From the NCBI RefSeq assembly GCF_011492965.1, contig NZ_CP045121.1, positions 1,550,001 through 1,614,000 of the forward strand: DNA of 64,000 nt, written 5' to 3'. A model generated the notes under the pieces. The model saw nothing but the letters and a program-made list of their open reading frames with translations. It had not been told where the DNA came from and ran no database searches. The first letter of the stretch is position 1. Every line of letters starts with the position of its first letter. This document shows positions 1 to 8,454 of the stretch, piece by piece. This stretch comes from Rubrobacter marinus. Its GTDB lineage: Bacteria > Actinomycetota > Rubrobacteria > Rubrobacterales > Rubrobacteraceae. Position numbers and translations under genes: made by a program.

Positions 1-1
1 G

Positions 2-109
2 TACAGGCCGCCGCGCCCGATGCGTGCGGGGCTCCACGCCGTGCGGATAACCGCCAACGACGGCAGGGGGCGCTCGACCACGAAGACGTGGAGGTTCCGC
101 ATCCGCTGA
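2..109 (+). CDS. C-terminal end of a protein with an Ig-like/bacterial adhesin-type domain (partial)
   Basis: Only the last 35 codons lie inside the window, ending at a TGA at 107-109. The translated tail reads like the final beta strands of an Ig-like or cadherin-like repeat: a 'GLHAVRITANDGRGRSTT' segment followed by an aromatic-basic strand, the pattern seen when such domains end extracellular proteins. A 14-bp perfect hairpin begins seven bases after the stop, which supports this being a real gene end. The body of the protein is outside the window, so its role cannot be stated. Confidence 0.5.
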   Translation, partial: YRPPRPMRAGLHAVRITANDGRGRSTTKTWRFRIR

Positions 110-115
110 TCGCCG

Positions 116-153
116 GCGGGGCGGGCGAGCGCACCTCCCCTCGCCCGCCCCGC
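116..153 (+). terminator. GC-rich hairpin terminator
   Basis: Perfect 14-bp inverted repeat (116-129 with 140-153) and a 10-nt loop, just after the stop at 109. No U-tract follows, as is common for high-GC actinobacterial terminators. Confidence 0.55.
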
Positions 154-207
154 ATCTCCTGGGGCTATGCGCGCGGGGGTCGGGACCATCAAACTGAGGA
201 GGCCGCG

Positions 208-612
208 GTGACGAAGATGCGTGTGCTGCTGGCGAACGAGCCGCTCTCGTACCGGGAGATTTTGGCCTGGGTTCTGATGATGCTCAAGCCAACGTGGGAG
301 GTGCGCGTGGCCGAGCCCGGACAGATCGACGCCGAGGTTCGCGCCTTCTCGCCGCACTTCGTGATCTGCAACCGCGTGACCCCTGCGGTGGAGGCGATGG
401 CCCCGGCCTGGGTCGAGCTCTACCCCGACTTCGGCCCGCTCTGCAGGGTCCGCTCCTCCGACGGGCGCTACGCCGTCTCCGAGATGGAGTTCACAGACCT
501 CCTCGGCCTCGCCGAGGGAGCGGAGCAGCTCCTTGAGCCCCGCGATGGTCAGGGGGAGATCCGGGAGCTCACTCGGGCAGGCCCCCTCGGCGCGTGTCCT
601 CCGGAAGAATAG
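208..612 (+). CDS. Response-regulator-like hypothetical protein
   Basis: A 134-residue protein starting at GTG 208, chosen because CTGAGGA lies 7 bases upstream; ATG 217 is an alternative. The first 50 residues (MRVLLANEPLSYREIL, then a strand ending PHFVICNR) have the beta-alpha-beta rhythm of a receiver domain, but there is no acidic pocket or phospho-acceptor Asp. I associate this type of short, degenerate receiver-like protein with Rubrobacter genomes, where it is usually annotated hypothetical. It stands alone, convergent with the PPK2 gene. Function unknown; the C-terminal 30 residues are low complexity. Confidence 0.6.
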   Translation: MTKMRVLLANEPLSYREILAWVLMMLKPTWEVRVAEPGQIDAEVRAFSPHFVICNRVTPAVEAMAPAWVELYPDFGPLCRVRSSDGRYAVSEMEFTDLLGLAEGAEQLLEPRDGQGEIRELTRAGPLGACPPEE

Positions 613-706
613 GCTCGTCTCCCCGTTTTCGGTCAGCAGACACGGCCAGGAAAAGACCGGCCCTTTCAGGGAGGCGAGAGGAAACGGGCGGCGATGCTCC
701 GCTCCG

Positions 707-1531
707 TCAGCCCCGTTGGAGCCGTTCGGTCGGGTACTGCTCGGGGTCGAAGGCGGGGGGGTGCTGCGGGTCAATCTCCCGCAGGGCGTCGACGAGAAGC
801 TGGGCGACCACGATGCTGCTGAAGCGCCTGTTGTTGGCCGGCACGACGCACCAGGGGGCGCGAGGGGTGGAGCAGCGTCCCGACAGGGTCTCGTAAGCCC
901 CCATGTAGGCGTCCCAGTGCTCGCGTTCCTCGAGGTCCTCCAGGGCGAACTTCCACAGCTTGTCCGGCCTCTCGAGGCGGCGGTGCATCCTCTTCAGCTG
1001 GTACTCCTTGGAGATGTGCAGGAAGACTTTTACGAGGCGCGTGCCGGAGTCGTGGAGCATCTTCTCGAGGCAGTTGATGTGCTCGTAACGGCCCTCGACG
1101 AGGGACGCGGGGACCGTCTCATGGACGAGCGGGACCAGGACGTCCTCGTAGTGGGAGCGGTTGAAGACCCCGATGTGGCCTCTGGCCGGCGTCCGCCGGT
1201 GGATGCGCCAGAGGAAGTCGTGCGCCAGCTCCTCTTGGGAGGGGGCCTTGAAGCTTACGACGTAGCAGCCCTGGGGGTTCACGCCGCGGAAGACTCGCCT
1301 TATGGTGCTGTCTTTCCCGCCCCCGTCCATGGCCTGCAGCACGAGGAGCAGCGAACGCTTCCCCTCGGCGTACAGACGCTCCTGTAGGCCCGAGAGCTTC
1401 TCCAGCTCCCCGGCGAGCAGCCCTCTGGCCTCCTTGCCTCTCAAGCCCTGCGTCTCCTCCGGGTTCACGCCGTCGAGCCGGAACGCGGCGCTCGGCTCGA
1501 CGCGGTACCGCTCGTGGTAGCGCTCGCCCAC
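707..1531 (-). CDS. ppk2: Polyphosphate kinase 2 family (polyphosphate:nucleotide phosphotransferase)
   Basis: A cytosolic enzyme of 274 residues that transfers phosphate between polyphosphate and nucleotides. It shows the family Walker A loop AMDGGGKDST at about residues 67-76, the lid/Walker B motif NRSHYEDVL at 125-132, and the basic helix with KRMHRR. The RSHYEDVL form is that of the group containing the AMP/ADP-phosphorylating enzymes rather than class I, but substrate is inferred only. The reading frame is open further upstream, but that overlaps the hemerythrin gene, so GTG 1531 (GAAGG 13 nt before it) is preferred. It is 55 bp downstream of hemerythrin and probably cotranscribed with it. 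Confidence 0.85.
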   Translation of the reverse strand: MGERYHERYRVEPSAAFRLDGVNPEETQGLRGKEARGLLAGELEKLSGLQERLYAEGKRSLLLVLQAMDGGGKDSTIRRVFRGVNPQGCYVVSFKAPSQEELAHDFLWRIHRRTPARGHIGVFNRSHYEDVLVPLVHETVPASLVEGRYEHINCLEKMLHDSGTRLVKVFLHISKEYQLKRMHRRLERPDKLWKFALEDLEEREHWDAYMGAYETLSGRCSTPRAPWCVVPANNRRFSSIVVAQLLVDALREIDPQHPPAFDPEQYPTERLQRG

Positions 1532-1586
1532 TACCGCTGGTAAACCTTCAGGCCGCCGGTGCGCTCCAGGGTTGCCTTGAGGCGCG

Positions 1587-2069
1587 TCATGGAATCGCCG
1601 AGGGGCTTGGATCGCCGCCGTAGCGAGCGGACAGCCGCTCGGAGATCTCCTCCAGCGCCTCATTCGGGAGTCTCTCTTCGAGGTAGCGGTACTCTTGCTC
1701 CTCCTCCAACACGCCGCGGGCCAGCCCGTAGGCGAACTTTTGTAGCGTGAAGGACCCCACACGGCCTCGCGCAGCCTCACCACCCAGCCGCGAGATCTCC
1801 TTGCGTATGCGGGCGTGTCCCAAGAGCATGCGCGTCACCGGCTCGAAATCGTCCCGGACCGTCCCGTAGCGCGCCAGGACGGGCAGGAGTGCCTCTTCCT
1901 CCTTGCGGAGGTGACGGCTCACCCGCTCGCAGAGCTCCGAAAAGTCGGGCGCCGACGCTACGGATGAGGGGACATCACCCGAAAGTGCGTCCTGAAGGGC
2001 TCGCGCTCTCCGTAAAAGTTCGCGGTGCTCCTCCATGAGTTCGTCGAAGACGAAGATCTTCTGCTGCAC
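1587..2069 (-). CDS. Hemerythrin HHE cation-binding domain protein
   Basis: A four-helix-bundle protein of 160 residues expected to hold a di-iron or other metal site, involved in oxygen, NO or redox sensing or buffering. His15, His53 with Glu57, and His85 match hemerythrin ligand spacing; the final helix (about 115-133) has the acidic run expected after the last His but not the His itself, so the site may be incomplete. GTG 2069 was chosen because AAGGAGG sits 8 nt upstream. First gene of a probable two-gene unit with PPK2; two copies of the island operator-like motif lie about 110-135 bp upstream. Confidence 0.75.
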   Translation of the reverse strand: MQQKIFVFDELMEEHRELLRRARALQDALSGDVPSSVASAPDFSELCERVSRHLRKEEEALLPVLARYGTVRDDFEPVTRMLLGHARIRKEISRLGGEAARGRVGSFTLQKFAYGLARGVLEEEQEYRYLEERLPNEALEEISERLSARYGGDPSPSAIP

Positions 2070-2180
2070 GGCTTTCGCCTCCTTCGGCGGGTCGGACACG
2101 AGCTTGGTCCGTCTCGGACGACTTCGGGTTGGACGACTCCAACTGTAAGGGGGTAGGCGCGGGTCGGCCTGAACAAAGCA

Positions 2181-2206
2181 GGTCAACGGGCTGACCAAAG
2201 TTGTTC
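2181..2206. promoter_or_regulatory. Putative operator upstream of hemerythrin-PPK2
   Basis: GGTCA-N6-TGACC (2181-2196) is an exact inverted repeat, overlapped by GACCA-AAGT-TGTTC (2193-2206), which fits the recurring island motif with a 4-nt centre. It lies in the gap between CorA and hemerythrin. Confidence 0.45.
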
Positions 2207-2227
2207 AAAGCGGCATACGTCCGTCGG

Positions 2228-3178
2228 CTAGAGCCAGCCGGCCCGCTTGAATGCCCGGTAGAGGAGCAGGGAGATGACGAGCATGAGGGCCAGGGAGAAG
2301 GGGTATCCCAAGGCCCAGCCTAGCTCCGGCATGTGGCGGAAGTTCATCCCGTAGAGCCCCGTGACCAGCGTCGGCGCCAGGAGGATGGCGGCCCACGCGG
2401 AGATCCTCTTCGTTTGGTCGTTCTGGTTTATGCCGATCAGGGTGAGGTTGACGCTCAGGATGCTCGTGAGCAGCTCCCGGATGTCCTCGACCCGCTCCGT
2501 GACCCTGAGGACGCGGTCCCGCGCCCCGCGCAGCCGGGACCTCGATTCGCCCTCCTCGCCCTCGGCGAGGCGCTCGATCACCTCCGAGAGGGGATTCGTC
2601 GCCCTGTGGAACTGGACCGCCTCCCGGTAGAGTTCGTAGACGCGGCGCGAGACGCCGGGGTGGCCTTCGAAGACCTGCGTCTCGACCTCGTCCGTGTCCG
2701 TCTCCAGGCCCTCGACCACGGGCTCGTAGCCGCCCACCACCTCGTCGACGATTGCGTAGAGCACGGCCTCGGAGCCCAGCCTGTCGGGGTCCCCCTCGAC
2801 CCTCCGCCTGGCCGTCCCGAGGGCGCGGTACTCGCCGCGTCCGATGGTGACGACGAAGCTCTGCCCCACGAGCACCTGGATCTCCCCGAACTCCACCGTC
2901 TCCGACTCGTCCGCGTAACGGGCCGTTCTCAGGACGACGGACAGTAGCCCGTCTATCCTCTCGATCCTCGGCCTGTGGTGCGAAACGCCCAAAGACTCCG
3001 CGACGGGCACCGGGACCCCGAACTCTCCGGCAACGGCCCTAACCTCCTCCGCCGTAGGGTCGTGCATCTCGACCCAGGACATCGCGCTCCCGGCTCCGTC
3101 GGTCCCCGGCGAAGGGGAGCGGGCGCACGGAGTGCCCGCCCGTCTCCCCCCGACGTACAAGGCGCGGTCCGCGATCAT
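2228..3178 (-). CDS. corA: CorA family divalent cation transporter
   Basis: A 316-residue Mg2+/Co2+/Ni2+ channel of the inner membrane. The soluble N-terminal funnel occupies about 1-250. The two C-terminal membrane helices carry the signature YGMN (GMN at 277-279) at the end of the first, and the protein ends in a basic KRAGW tail as CorA proteins do. The start MIADRALYVGGRR matches the usual CorA opening, so the long form is kept. Alone between a terminator hairpin upstream (3205-3241) and the hemerythrin promoter region downstream. Confidence 0.9.
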   Translation of the reverse strand: MIADRALYVGGRRAGTPCARSPSPGTDGAGSAMSWVEMHDPTAEEVRAVAGEFGVPVPVAESLGVSHHRPRIERIDGLLSVVLRTARYADESETVEFGEIQVLVGQSFVVTIGRGEYRALGTARRRVEGDPDRLGSEAVLYAIVDEVVGGYEPVVEGLETDTDEVETQVFEGHPGVSRRVYELYREAVQFHRATNPLSEVIERLAEGEEGESRSRLRGARDRVLRVTERVEDIRELLTSILSVNLTLIGINQNDQTKRISAWAAILLAPTLVTGLYGMNFRHMPELGWALGYPFSLALMLVISLLLYRAFKRAGWL

Positions 3179-3204
3179 CGGACGAGCGGAAGGCGGAAGA
3201 CGCG

Positions 3205-3241
3205 CGCCGGCCCGGGGCGGACCTCCCGCCCCGGGCCGGCG
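3205..3241 (-). terminator. Hairpin terminator between Yip1-family gene and corA
   Basis: Perfect 16-bp inverted repeat (3205-3220 with 3226-3241), 5-nt loop, located 50 bp after the stop of the Yip1-family gene. Confidence 0.6.
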
Positions 3242-3290
3242 CCCCCGCCATACGAGGGGTGTGTCAGGCCTTCTCGCACCCGTCGCCCGC

Positions 3291-3929
3291 TCAGGAGAGG
3301 CGGCCGAGGGCGAAGGCGCCCGCTACGACAAGCACGATCAGCACGAGGAGCGCGATCGCCGCGACCGGGAGCAGGACCACGAGGGCCGCGCGGCCGGTCG
3401 TCGTGCCGTGCATCTCCCGGACGCCCACGACGCCGAGGTAGAGACCGTAGAGCGCGAGAATCCCGCCGACGAGCGGGATCCAGTTGACCAGGTTCGTCAC
3501 CGCCGCGTAGCAGACGACCCGGAAGGTCGCCTCGAAGCCCGAGTTCTGCGGGCCCGCGAAGAGCACGACCAGAAGGTGCACGACGGCCGCGAGGACGAAG
3601 AGCCCCACCGTGCTGCCTATGGGCACGAAAAGAACCGACGCCAGAAACCCCAGAAAGCTCGCTTCGGCGGCCTCGAACCTGACGCCGCCGAGGGATGCAT
3701 CGGCCCAGGCGAACCTCAGGAGGCCGCCGAGGACGGCGGAGACGAGGGCGCAGATCAGGGCGAAGACCAGGGGCGAGAGGTAGTCGCCCCGACGGGGGAG
3801 CCTCCCGAAGAACTCGGTGGGCCTCGTCACCACCCGGCGCGTCACGTCGACGAAGCTGTTGAAGGGATCCGAGAGGTTGTAATCCCCGCCCGGCGAACGG
3901 GCCGGTCCCGGTACCGCTCCTACGTTCAT
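3291..3929 (-). CDS. Yip1-family multi-pass membrane protein
   Basis: A 212-residue integral membrane protein with about five hydrophobic helices and the Yip1-like order: an amphipathic N-terminal stretch with RPTEFF, then helices including WIPLVGGILALYGLYLGVVGV. The last pattern (aromatic/GG-x-LYG-LYLGVVGVRE) is typical of bacterial Yip1 proteins. ATG 3929 has GGAAGGAG 6 nt upstream. Bacterial members have no settled function. Monocistronic by spacing. Confidence 0.75.
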   Translation of the reverse strand: MNVGAVPGPARSPGGDYNLSDPFNSFVDVTRRVVTRPTEFFGRLPRRGDYLSPLVFALICALVSAVLGGLLRFAWADASLGGVRFEAAEASFLGFLASVLFVPIGSTVGLFVLAAVVHLLVVLFAGPQNSGFEATFRVVCYAAVTNLVNWIPLVGGILALYGLYLGVVGVREMHGTTTGRAALVVLLPVAAIALLVLIVLVVAGAFALGRLS

Positions 3930-4231
3930 GTTCGCTCTCCTTCCTCGGAGCTCGTCACCTATAAGCGCCACCCTAATTCGGGGGGAACCGCCCGGCGTCG
4001 TCCAGATGGACCATCCCCCTGAGCAATCCTCGCCAAAAGGCAGCAATTCCTGGGCGGTAATCGATGATTGCCAGTCGAGCATAAGAGTCGTGGTCGGGGC
4101 ACAAACGCTCCCTTACGTCACGGTGCGGGCGCGGGCCGATCCCGCCGATCGGCGGAGAAGGGGGCGAGCATCACCGGGGGCGCGGGCGTTACGGAAGCGA
4201 AGAGCGCCCGTCCCTGGTACGGCCTGTACTC
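3930..4231. other. Intergenic region
   Basis: About 300 bp between the Yip1-family gene and the end of the FAD-binding gene. I see no convincing gene; it must hold the Yip1 promoter. No copy of the island operator motif was seen. Confidence 0.4.
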
Positions 4232-5278
4232 CTACTCGCCCAATGCCAGCAGCAGCACGTCGCCGGAACGGGACACGGTGCCCTGGAAGGCGTCCTCTGG
4301 CCGCGAGCTCTCGAGCTCTTGCGAAAGGCCCGCGACGGTGACCAATCGCCTGGCGGCGTGGGGGGGCGGTTGGGCCGGTGCCACCGGGAAGAACCTCTGC
4401 CCCCATACCCGCCAGGCCTCGCGCACGTCGAGCTCCTCGCCGCCGTGGACCTCGATCACCCTTTTGCGCAGGGCCCACCAGTCCTCCGAGTCCCTCGGGC
4501 GCGGGTAGACGCCGTAGAGCAGGTAACGCTCCCTCAGACCCCGAGCAGCCGCCATCACCGGGCTCACGAAGGCCAGGTGCCAGAGCGGCGTGGCAGCGGC
4601 GGAGTCGACCAGGTCTGCGACCGCTCCGGCCACGCCGTCGGGGCCGGGGAACGCGGCCCCGACGGGCAGGTCTGCGTCGGAGCGGCGCGTTCCGATCCTG
4701 GCCGCCACGACGACACCGCTCGCCTCCACGGGGCCGAAGAAGGCCCCCAACTCCTCGCCCCCCACCTCGCGCATCTCGCCGCCTCGCGTTACCACGTCGA
4801 CGGAGAGGACGTTCTCCCGCAGCCGGCCGTGCTCGAAGGAGCCCACGCCGAGGCCGTCGGTGGCGAGCCAACCGCCCACGGTCGCGCGGGGGGCGCTGGT
4901 GGGGTAGACGGCGATCCCTCGCCCGCGGGCACGGAGTGCGTCCTCGAGCTGCAGCCAGGTCGCCCCCGGCTCGGCCTCGACCCAGGGCTCGTCGCCGTCG
5001 GGGAGCCGCACGCGGCGCATCAGGTCGAAGCGGACGATTACGCTCCCTTCGACCGCCCGGGGCTCCGTCCCCGTGCCGGCGCCGAGTGGGGACAGGGGCA
5101 CGGAGTAACGCGCGGCAACCTCCGCGAGCCACCGGACCTCCTCGACGCTCATGGGCGAGACGGCAGCCAGGGCGGCGTCGGCGTTCGCTACCTCACCGGG
5201 GTGAGGTGGTCTCAGACGGTCCTCGAAGACCTCCGTCAGGGCTCTTATCGCCTCTTCGTCGCGCCGAATCTTCGCCAT
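4232..5278 (-). CDS. Stand-alone FAD-binding (PCMH-type, FAD_binding_4) protein, paralog 1
   Basis: A 348-residue protein made almost only of the FAD-binding half of the FAD-linked oxidase superfamily. Seen are the pyrophosphate-loop region PLGAGTGTEP, the strand SVIVRFDLMRRV, EPGATWLQLEDALRARG, and the hallmark YPTSAPRATVGGWLATDG with downstream G-V-G-S. No C-terminal substrate/cap domain of glycolate oxidase GlcD or lactate dehydrogenase type is recognised, though the last 140 residues hold a WRVWGQRFFP motif shared with the paralog. That paralog, 30261-31307, has exactly the same length. The substrate is unknown. A motif copy lies 84 bp upstream of ATG 5278. Confidence 0.75.
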   Translation of the reverse strand: MAKIRRDEEAIRALTEVFEDRLRPPHPGEVANADAALAAVSPMSVEEVRWLAEVAARYSVPLSPLGAGTGTEPRAVEGSVIVRFDLMRRVRLPDGDEPWVEAEPGATWLQLEDALRARGRGIAVYPTSAPRATVGGWLATDGLGVGSFEHGRLRENVLSVDVVTRGGEMREVGGEELGAFFGPVEASGVVVAARIGTRRSDADLPVGAAFPGPDGVAGAVADLVDSAAATPLWHLAFVSPVMAAARGLRERYLLYGVYPRPRDSEDWWALRKRVIEVHGGEELDVREAWRVWGQRFFPVAPAQPPPHAARRLVTVAGLSQELESSRPEDAFQGTVSRSGDVLLLALGE

Positions 5279-5361
5279 ACGCGCACCTCCGGTCCGTGAA
5301 CGCCAAACTCAGCATACCGCCGGTGGGGTCGCGCGCCCTGATCCGATCTGACGGTTCGACC

Positions 5362-5375
5362 GGCCAAAGTTGACC
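5362..5375. promoter_or_regulatory. Island operator-like motif upstream of FAD paralog 1
   Basis: GGCCA-AAGT-TGACC, 84 bp before the FAD gene start. Best match to the consensus together with 25196-25209. Confidence 0.5.
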
Positions 5376-5522
5376 ATCCCCGCAGGCCAGCACGAAACCT
5401 TTCGAACGCCGCAGGCGACCTCGGGACCGCTCCTGGTCGCCCGGTGCGGGACCTTGTTGCTCGACATCGAGCGACGGCGGTCCCGCATCCTGGACCGCCC
5501 GCGTGAGGTCCCCGCAAGCTCA

Positions 5523-5536
5523 CATCCAGGTTGGAC
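5523..5536. promoter_or_regulatory. Second motif copy in the gap upstream of FAD paralog 1
   Basis: CATCC-AGGT-TGGAC, a weaker copy just beyond the degraded ABC ATPase fragment and about 245 bp upstream of the FAD start. Confidence 0.3.
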
Positions 5537-5551
5537 CAAAAATCCCTCCGC

Positions 5552-5680
5552 TTACCTCCTCGACCGCCACCAGCTCGCCGAAGACCTCGCCCTCTCGACC
5601 TCGAACGTCAGGCCGACGATGCCACTACGGTTCCTGTAGTAGCTCGTCAGCCCCTCCGCCTCGATCGCCGCGGCGGTCAC
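5552..5680 (-). pseudogene. N-terminal remnant of an ABC transporter ATP-binding protein
   Basis: From GTG 5680, which overlaps the USP stop by GTGA, the frame reads AIEAEGLTSYYRNRSGIVGL-TFEVE, the conserved opening of an ABC ATPase just before the Walker A loop. It then stops after 42 codons. Reading one frame over continues EGEVFG for a few codons but there is no Walker A, Q-loop, signature or Walker B anywhere downstream. The rest of the gene is gone, so this is a truncated fragment, not a simple frameshift. Confidence 0.6.
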
Positions 5681-6623
5681 GAGGGGACGCGCGTCCGGCG
5701 GCCCGCTGTGGACGCCTCCCCGGCGTTCGCCCGCGCGGAGCCACCGCTGACGTGCGGGTAGACCAGGATAGGACCGGTGGCCGCCCTCAGGACCTTCGAG
5801 GAGACGCTGCCGAACCTCGCCCTTCCGATCACGCCGAGCCCCCGGCTTCCTACCGCCAGAAGGCTTCTGGACTCTTCGCCGGCGCGCAAAATGGCGGCGG
5901 CGGGATCTCCCTCCACCAACCGCGTTGTCAGGCCGTTGCCGGGCCGTTGCCGGAGGTTCCGTGCCCGCTTCGCGAGGGCGTCCTCCTCTCGGGCGCGTTC
6001 CTCGTCCAGCCTGCGGCGGTCCTCGGGGCTCCACCCCCCGATGGGCTCGGGCGGGTAGCGGTACGCCCGCACCAGCACGATCCCTGCCCCGAAGACCGCG
6101 CCGATGGAGGCGGCCAGGCCGGCAGCGCCTCCGGCGGCCCCGGAGCCGTCGTCCCCTACGATCACCCTCTCCGGAGGCCAGGCGTCCTGCCCACCGCGCA
6201 CGACGAGTACCGGGAACTTCGAGTGGTGGACCACGCCCTCGGAGACGCTGCCCAGCAAGATGCGCCCGATGGCCCCGTGCCCCCGGCCGCCCACGACCAC
6301 GAGGGCCGGCTCGACCTCCTCGGCGAGGCCTAGGATCGCGTCTATCGGGGGCCGTGCAGGAGGCGGGGCTCCGCGACGATGCCGCCGAGAGCTTCAATCT
6401 CGTCCACCTCGGCCTCCAAGACCCTGCGGGCCTCCCGCTCGTACAGGTGGTAGTACTCGGCCCCCGCAACCGAGGGGTAACCGGGGTGTACCGGGTTCCA
6501 GGCGTGGGCGACGCACAGCTCCGCGCCCATCCCCTTAGCAAGGTTCGTCGCCGCCCGCGCGGCGAGCCTGGCGTCCTCGGAGCCGTCGGTGGCCAGCAGG
6601 ATCCTCTTCACCGAAACGTTCAT
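5677..6623 (-). CDS. Tandem-domain universal stress protein, frameshifted
   Basis: Two USP domains, restored length 315 residues. Domain 1 opens KRILLATDGSEDARLAARAA and contains the ATP-binding signature GGRGHGAIGRILLGSVSEG; domain 2 has VIVGDDGS and GSRGLGVIGRARFGSVSS. The frame breaks near 6343, where the antisense strand has five Cs (LLHGP/PIDAIL); one more C restores it. ATG 6623 has GGAGGAGAG upstream. Such proteins bind ATP or form dimers in stress adaptation. It follows the PAS-LuxR and membrane genes on the same strand, and is followed by the ABC remnant. Confidence 0.75.
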
Positions 6624-7420
6624 CTCTCCTCCTCTTCTCCCCCGGATTTCCTTTCTGTGCGCCCGGTCCGGGCATTGCGCCCGATCTCGCGGGGCGCAGG
6701 ATGGTGTACGGTCCGCCCGCGACGGGCGTCGTGGGCCACGAGTGGTTCGGTGCCGTGGTAGCCCTGGACCACGACAACGCGCCCAACAGCGCCAGGACGG
6801 CGGCGGGGATGAGGGGCCACCCCATTCGCCCGGCCTCGCCTCCGCCGATCGGTCACGTGCGCGAGCAGGCCTAACGCAACCGCCGGGCCCAGCAAAAGTG
6901 TCCCGGCTACGGTGGCCTCCCCGAGGCCCACGGGGAGACCCGCCATGACTACTGCCACGGTCAGGGCGGCGCCGCCCGCAACGAGCACCCACGGGCGCTT
7001 GCGCCCGGCGAGGTATACGGCGAAGAAGCCCACCCCTATGCCGCCCAGCAGGAAGGACCCTGCCCATCCCGCGGCGGTGCCCGCAGAGATCGTCCGCAGG
7101 AGCGCCGAGGCCGCGATACCCAGGAGCGAGAACCCCGGTAGCGCCGCCCACGGGCGTCCGGCGACGTCCCCGAAGAAGGCGTAGAGGAAGGCCAGCCCGG
7201 CACCGCCGAACAGCACCGGAGGGATCAGGCCCGCGCCCGGGGCGCCGAGGGTCGCGAGCATCAGCCAACAGCCCGCGACGACCAGCAGCGCGCCCCACAG
7301 GTTCCGCGACCGTTCCGGCTCCGAAGAAGACCCTCCCGCTCGCGCGGTCCGACCCGGCGCCCCCGCGCGGTACCGCTTACCGTTCTGAGGCGACCGTTCG
7401 GAAAGCACGTAAGAAGCCAC
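6535..7420 (-). CDS. Multi-pass membrane protein, probably frameshifted near 6845
   Basis: From GTG 7420, just after the PAS-LuxR stop, a protein with a basic, Ser/Arg-rich N-terminus (about 40 residues) and at least six hydrophobic segments (NLWGALLVVAGCWLML onward). After about residue 195 the frame turns into Arg-rich nonsense, while the neighbouring frame continues MGWPLIPAAVLALLGAL and a WP...GGPYTILRP ending that completes the expected last helices. The shift is net +1 or -2, unlike the single-base losses elsewhere. The true stop is uncertain and may precede the USP start. No family recognised. Confidence 0.5.
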
Positions 7421-7423
7421 CCT

Positions 7424-8170
7424 TCATTCGTCGAGCAGGCCGGCCTTGCGGGCCTTGGCGAGGGCCTCGAGCTGCGAGTGGGCCCCGAGGGCCTGCAGGA
7501 GCGAGCGGACGTGGTTTCTCACGGTGGCCTGCGAGAGGTAGAGCTCGCGGCGGATCTCCTTTACGCCCTTCCCGTCGGCGAGCATCCCCAAGACCTCGCG
7601 CTGCCTCGGCGTAAGCTCCGGAGCGTCCCTGTGCTTCGGACGGGCGGCCGTGGCGGTCTCCTCCCTCGGGGAGAGGCGTAGCAGGCCCCGCGCCATCTCC
7701 AAAGTGTCGTGCGCCCTCTGTGCGTCTCGCACGAGGTGGACGAGGTAGGTCCCCGCTTTGGTGTCCAAGCCGAGCACGCTCACCCCGATCCAACGCCCGC
7801 CGCCCATGCGCGTCTCGATGCGGGCGTCGTAGCCGGGTATAGGTTGCCCGTCGCGGCCCAGCCGCGTCGCGGCCCAGGCCCGGGCGCTGAACGAGCCGCC
7901 ATCCTCGCACTCGCCGACCAGCACCTCGTAGAACGGCATCCCGACGGCCTCCTCGGCGAGTATCCCGGTGAGGGACTCCATCCGCGAGTCCCAGTAGAGG
8001 ATGCGGTGATCTGGGGCCACCGCGAAGACCGCGTCCATCGTGCGCGCCCCCACGAAGCCCTCCACCACCGGGGGAAGGACCCCCGCGCCGTTCTCGTGTC
8101 CCTCCTTCGCGAGGAGCGGGACGGTCGTCTCCGTTCGGTCCTCTGTTCTAGCGTTGAGCGTCTTCTCCAT
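7424..8170 (-). CDS. PAS-LuxR transcriptional regulator
   Basis: A 248-residue cytosolic regulator. Residues about 45-155 form a PAS-like sensor (AVFAVAPDHRILYWDSRMESLTG), and about 185-248 a LuxR/NarL helix-turn-helix (ELTPRQREVLGMLADGKGVKEI with the recognition helix QATVRNHVRSLLQAL). There is no receiver domain, so it likely senses a ligand or redox state directly. It heads an operon with the membrane and USP genes and is divergent from the hybrid kinase at 8455, with a perfect GGGCA-N4-TGCCC palindrome between them. It is one candidate for the protein reading the island motif. Confidence 0.85.
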   Translation of the reverse strand: MEKTLNARTEDRTETTVPLLAKEGHENGAGVLPPVVEGFVGARTMDAVFAVAPDHRILYWDSRMESLTGILAEEAVGMPFYEVLVGECEDGGSFSARAWAATRLGRDGQPIPGYDARIETRMGGGRWIGVSVLGLDTKAGTYLVHLVRDAQRAHDTLEMARGLLRLSPREETATAARPKHRDAPELTPRQREVLGMLADGKGVKEIRRELYLSQATVRNHVRSLLQALGAHSQLEALAKARKAGLLDE

Positions 8171-8284
8171 CGCCCTTCCCCTCAGGCTTGATCTCCCTTA
8201 CGCCCTCCATGATCGGCGAAGGCAACAGGCTGGTCATGAGAAAGCTCGATCATCTTTGTCTGGGCGCCCGTACCACGACCGGCT

Positions 8285-8298
8285 GGGCAAAATTGCCC
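8285..8298. promoter_or_regulatory. Perfect palindromic operator-like site between two regulators
   Basis: GGGCA-AAAT-TGCCC, within the 16-bp perfect palindrome TGGGCAAAATTGCCCA at 8284-8299, in the divergent gap: 115 bp from the PAS-LuxR start and about 157 bp from the kinase start. Confidence 0.5.
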
Positions 8299-8454
8299 AT
8301 GCTTCTCGCCAGGTCGTGCGATAATCTCGGCGAACAGGGGACGCGACTGTGAGTGCATCGCCTGAAGGGAACCGATGGAGAAGGTCCTTCGAGGGCTGGA
8401 TCTTCGCCCGCCCTCCGTGGTCGTAGACCTTCGTGGCGGGGAGGTGGTGAGGCC

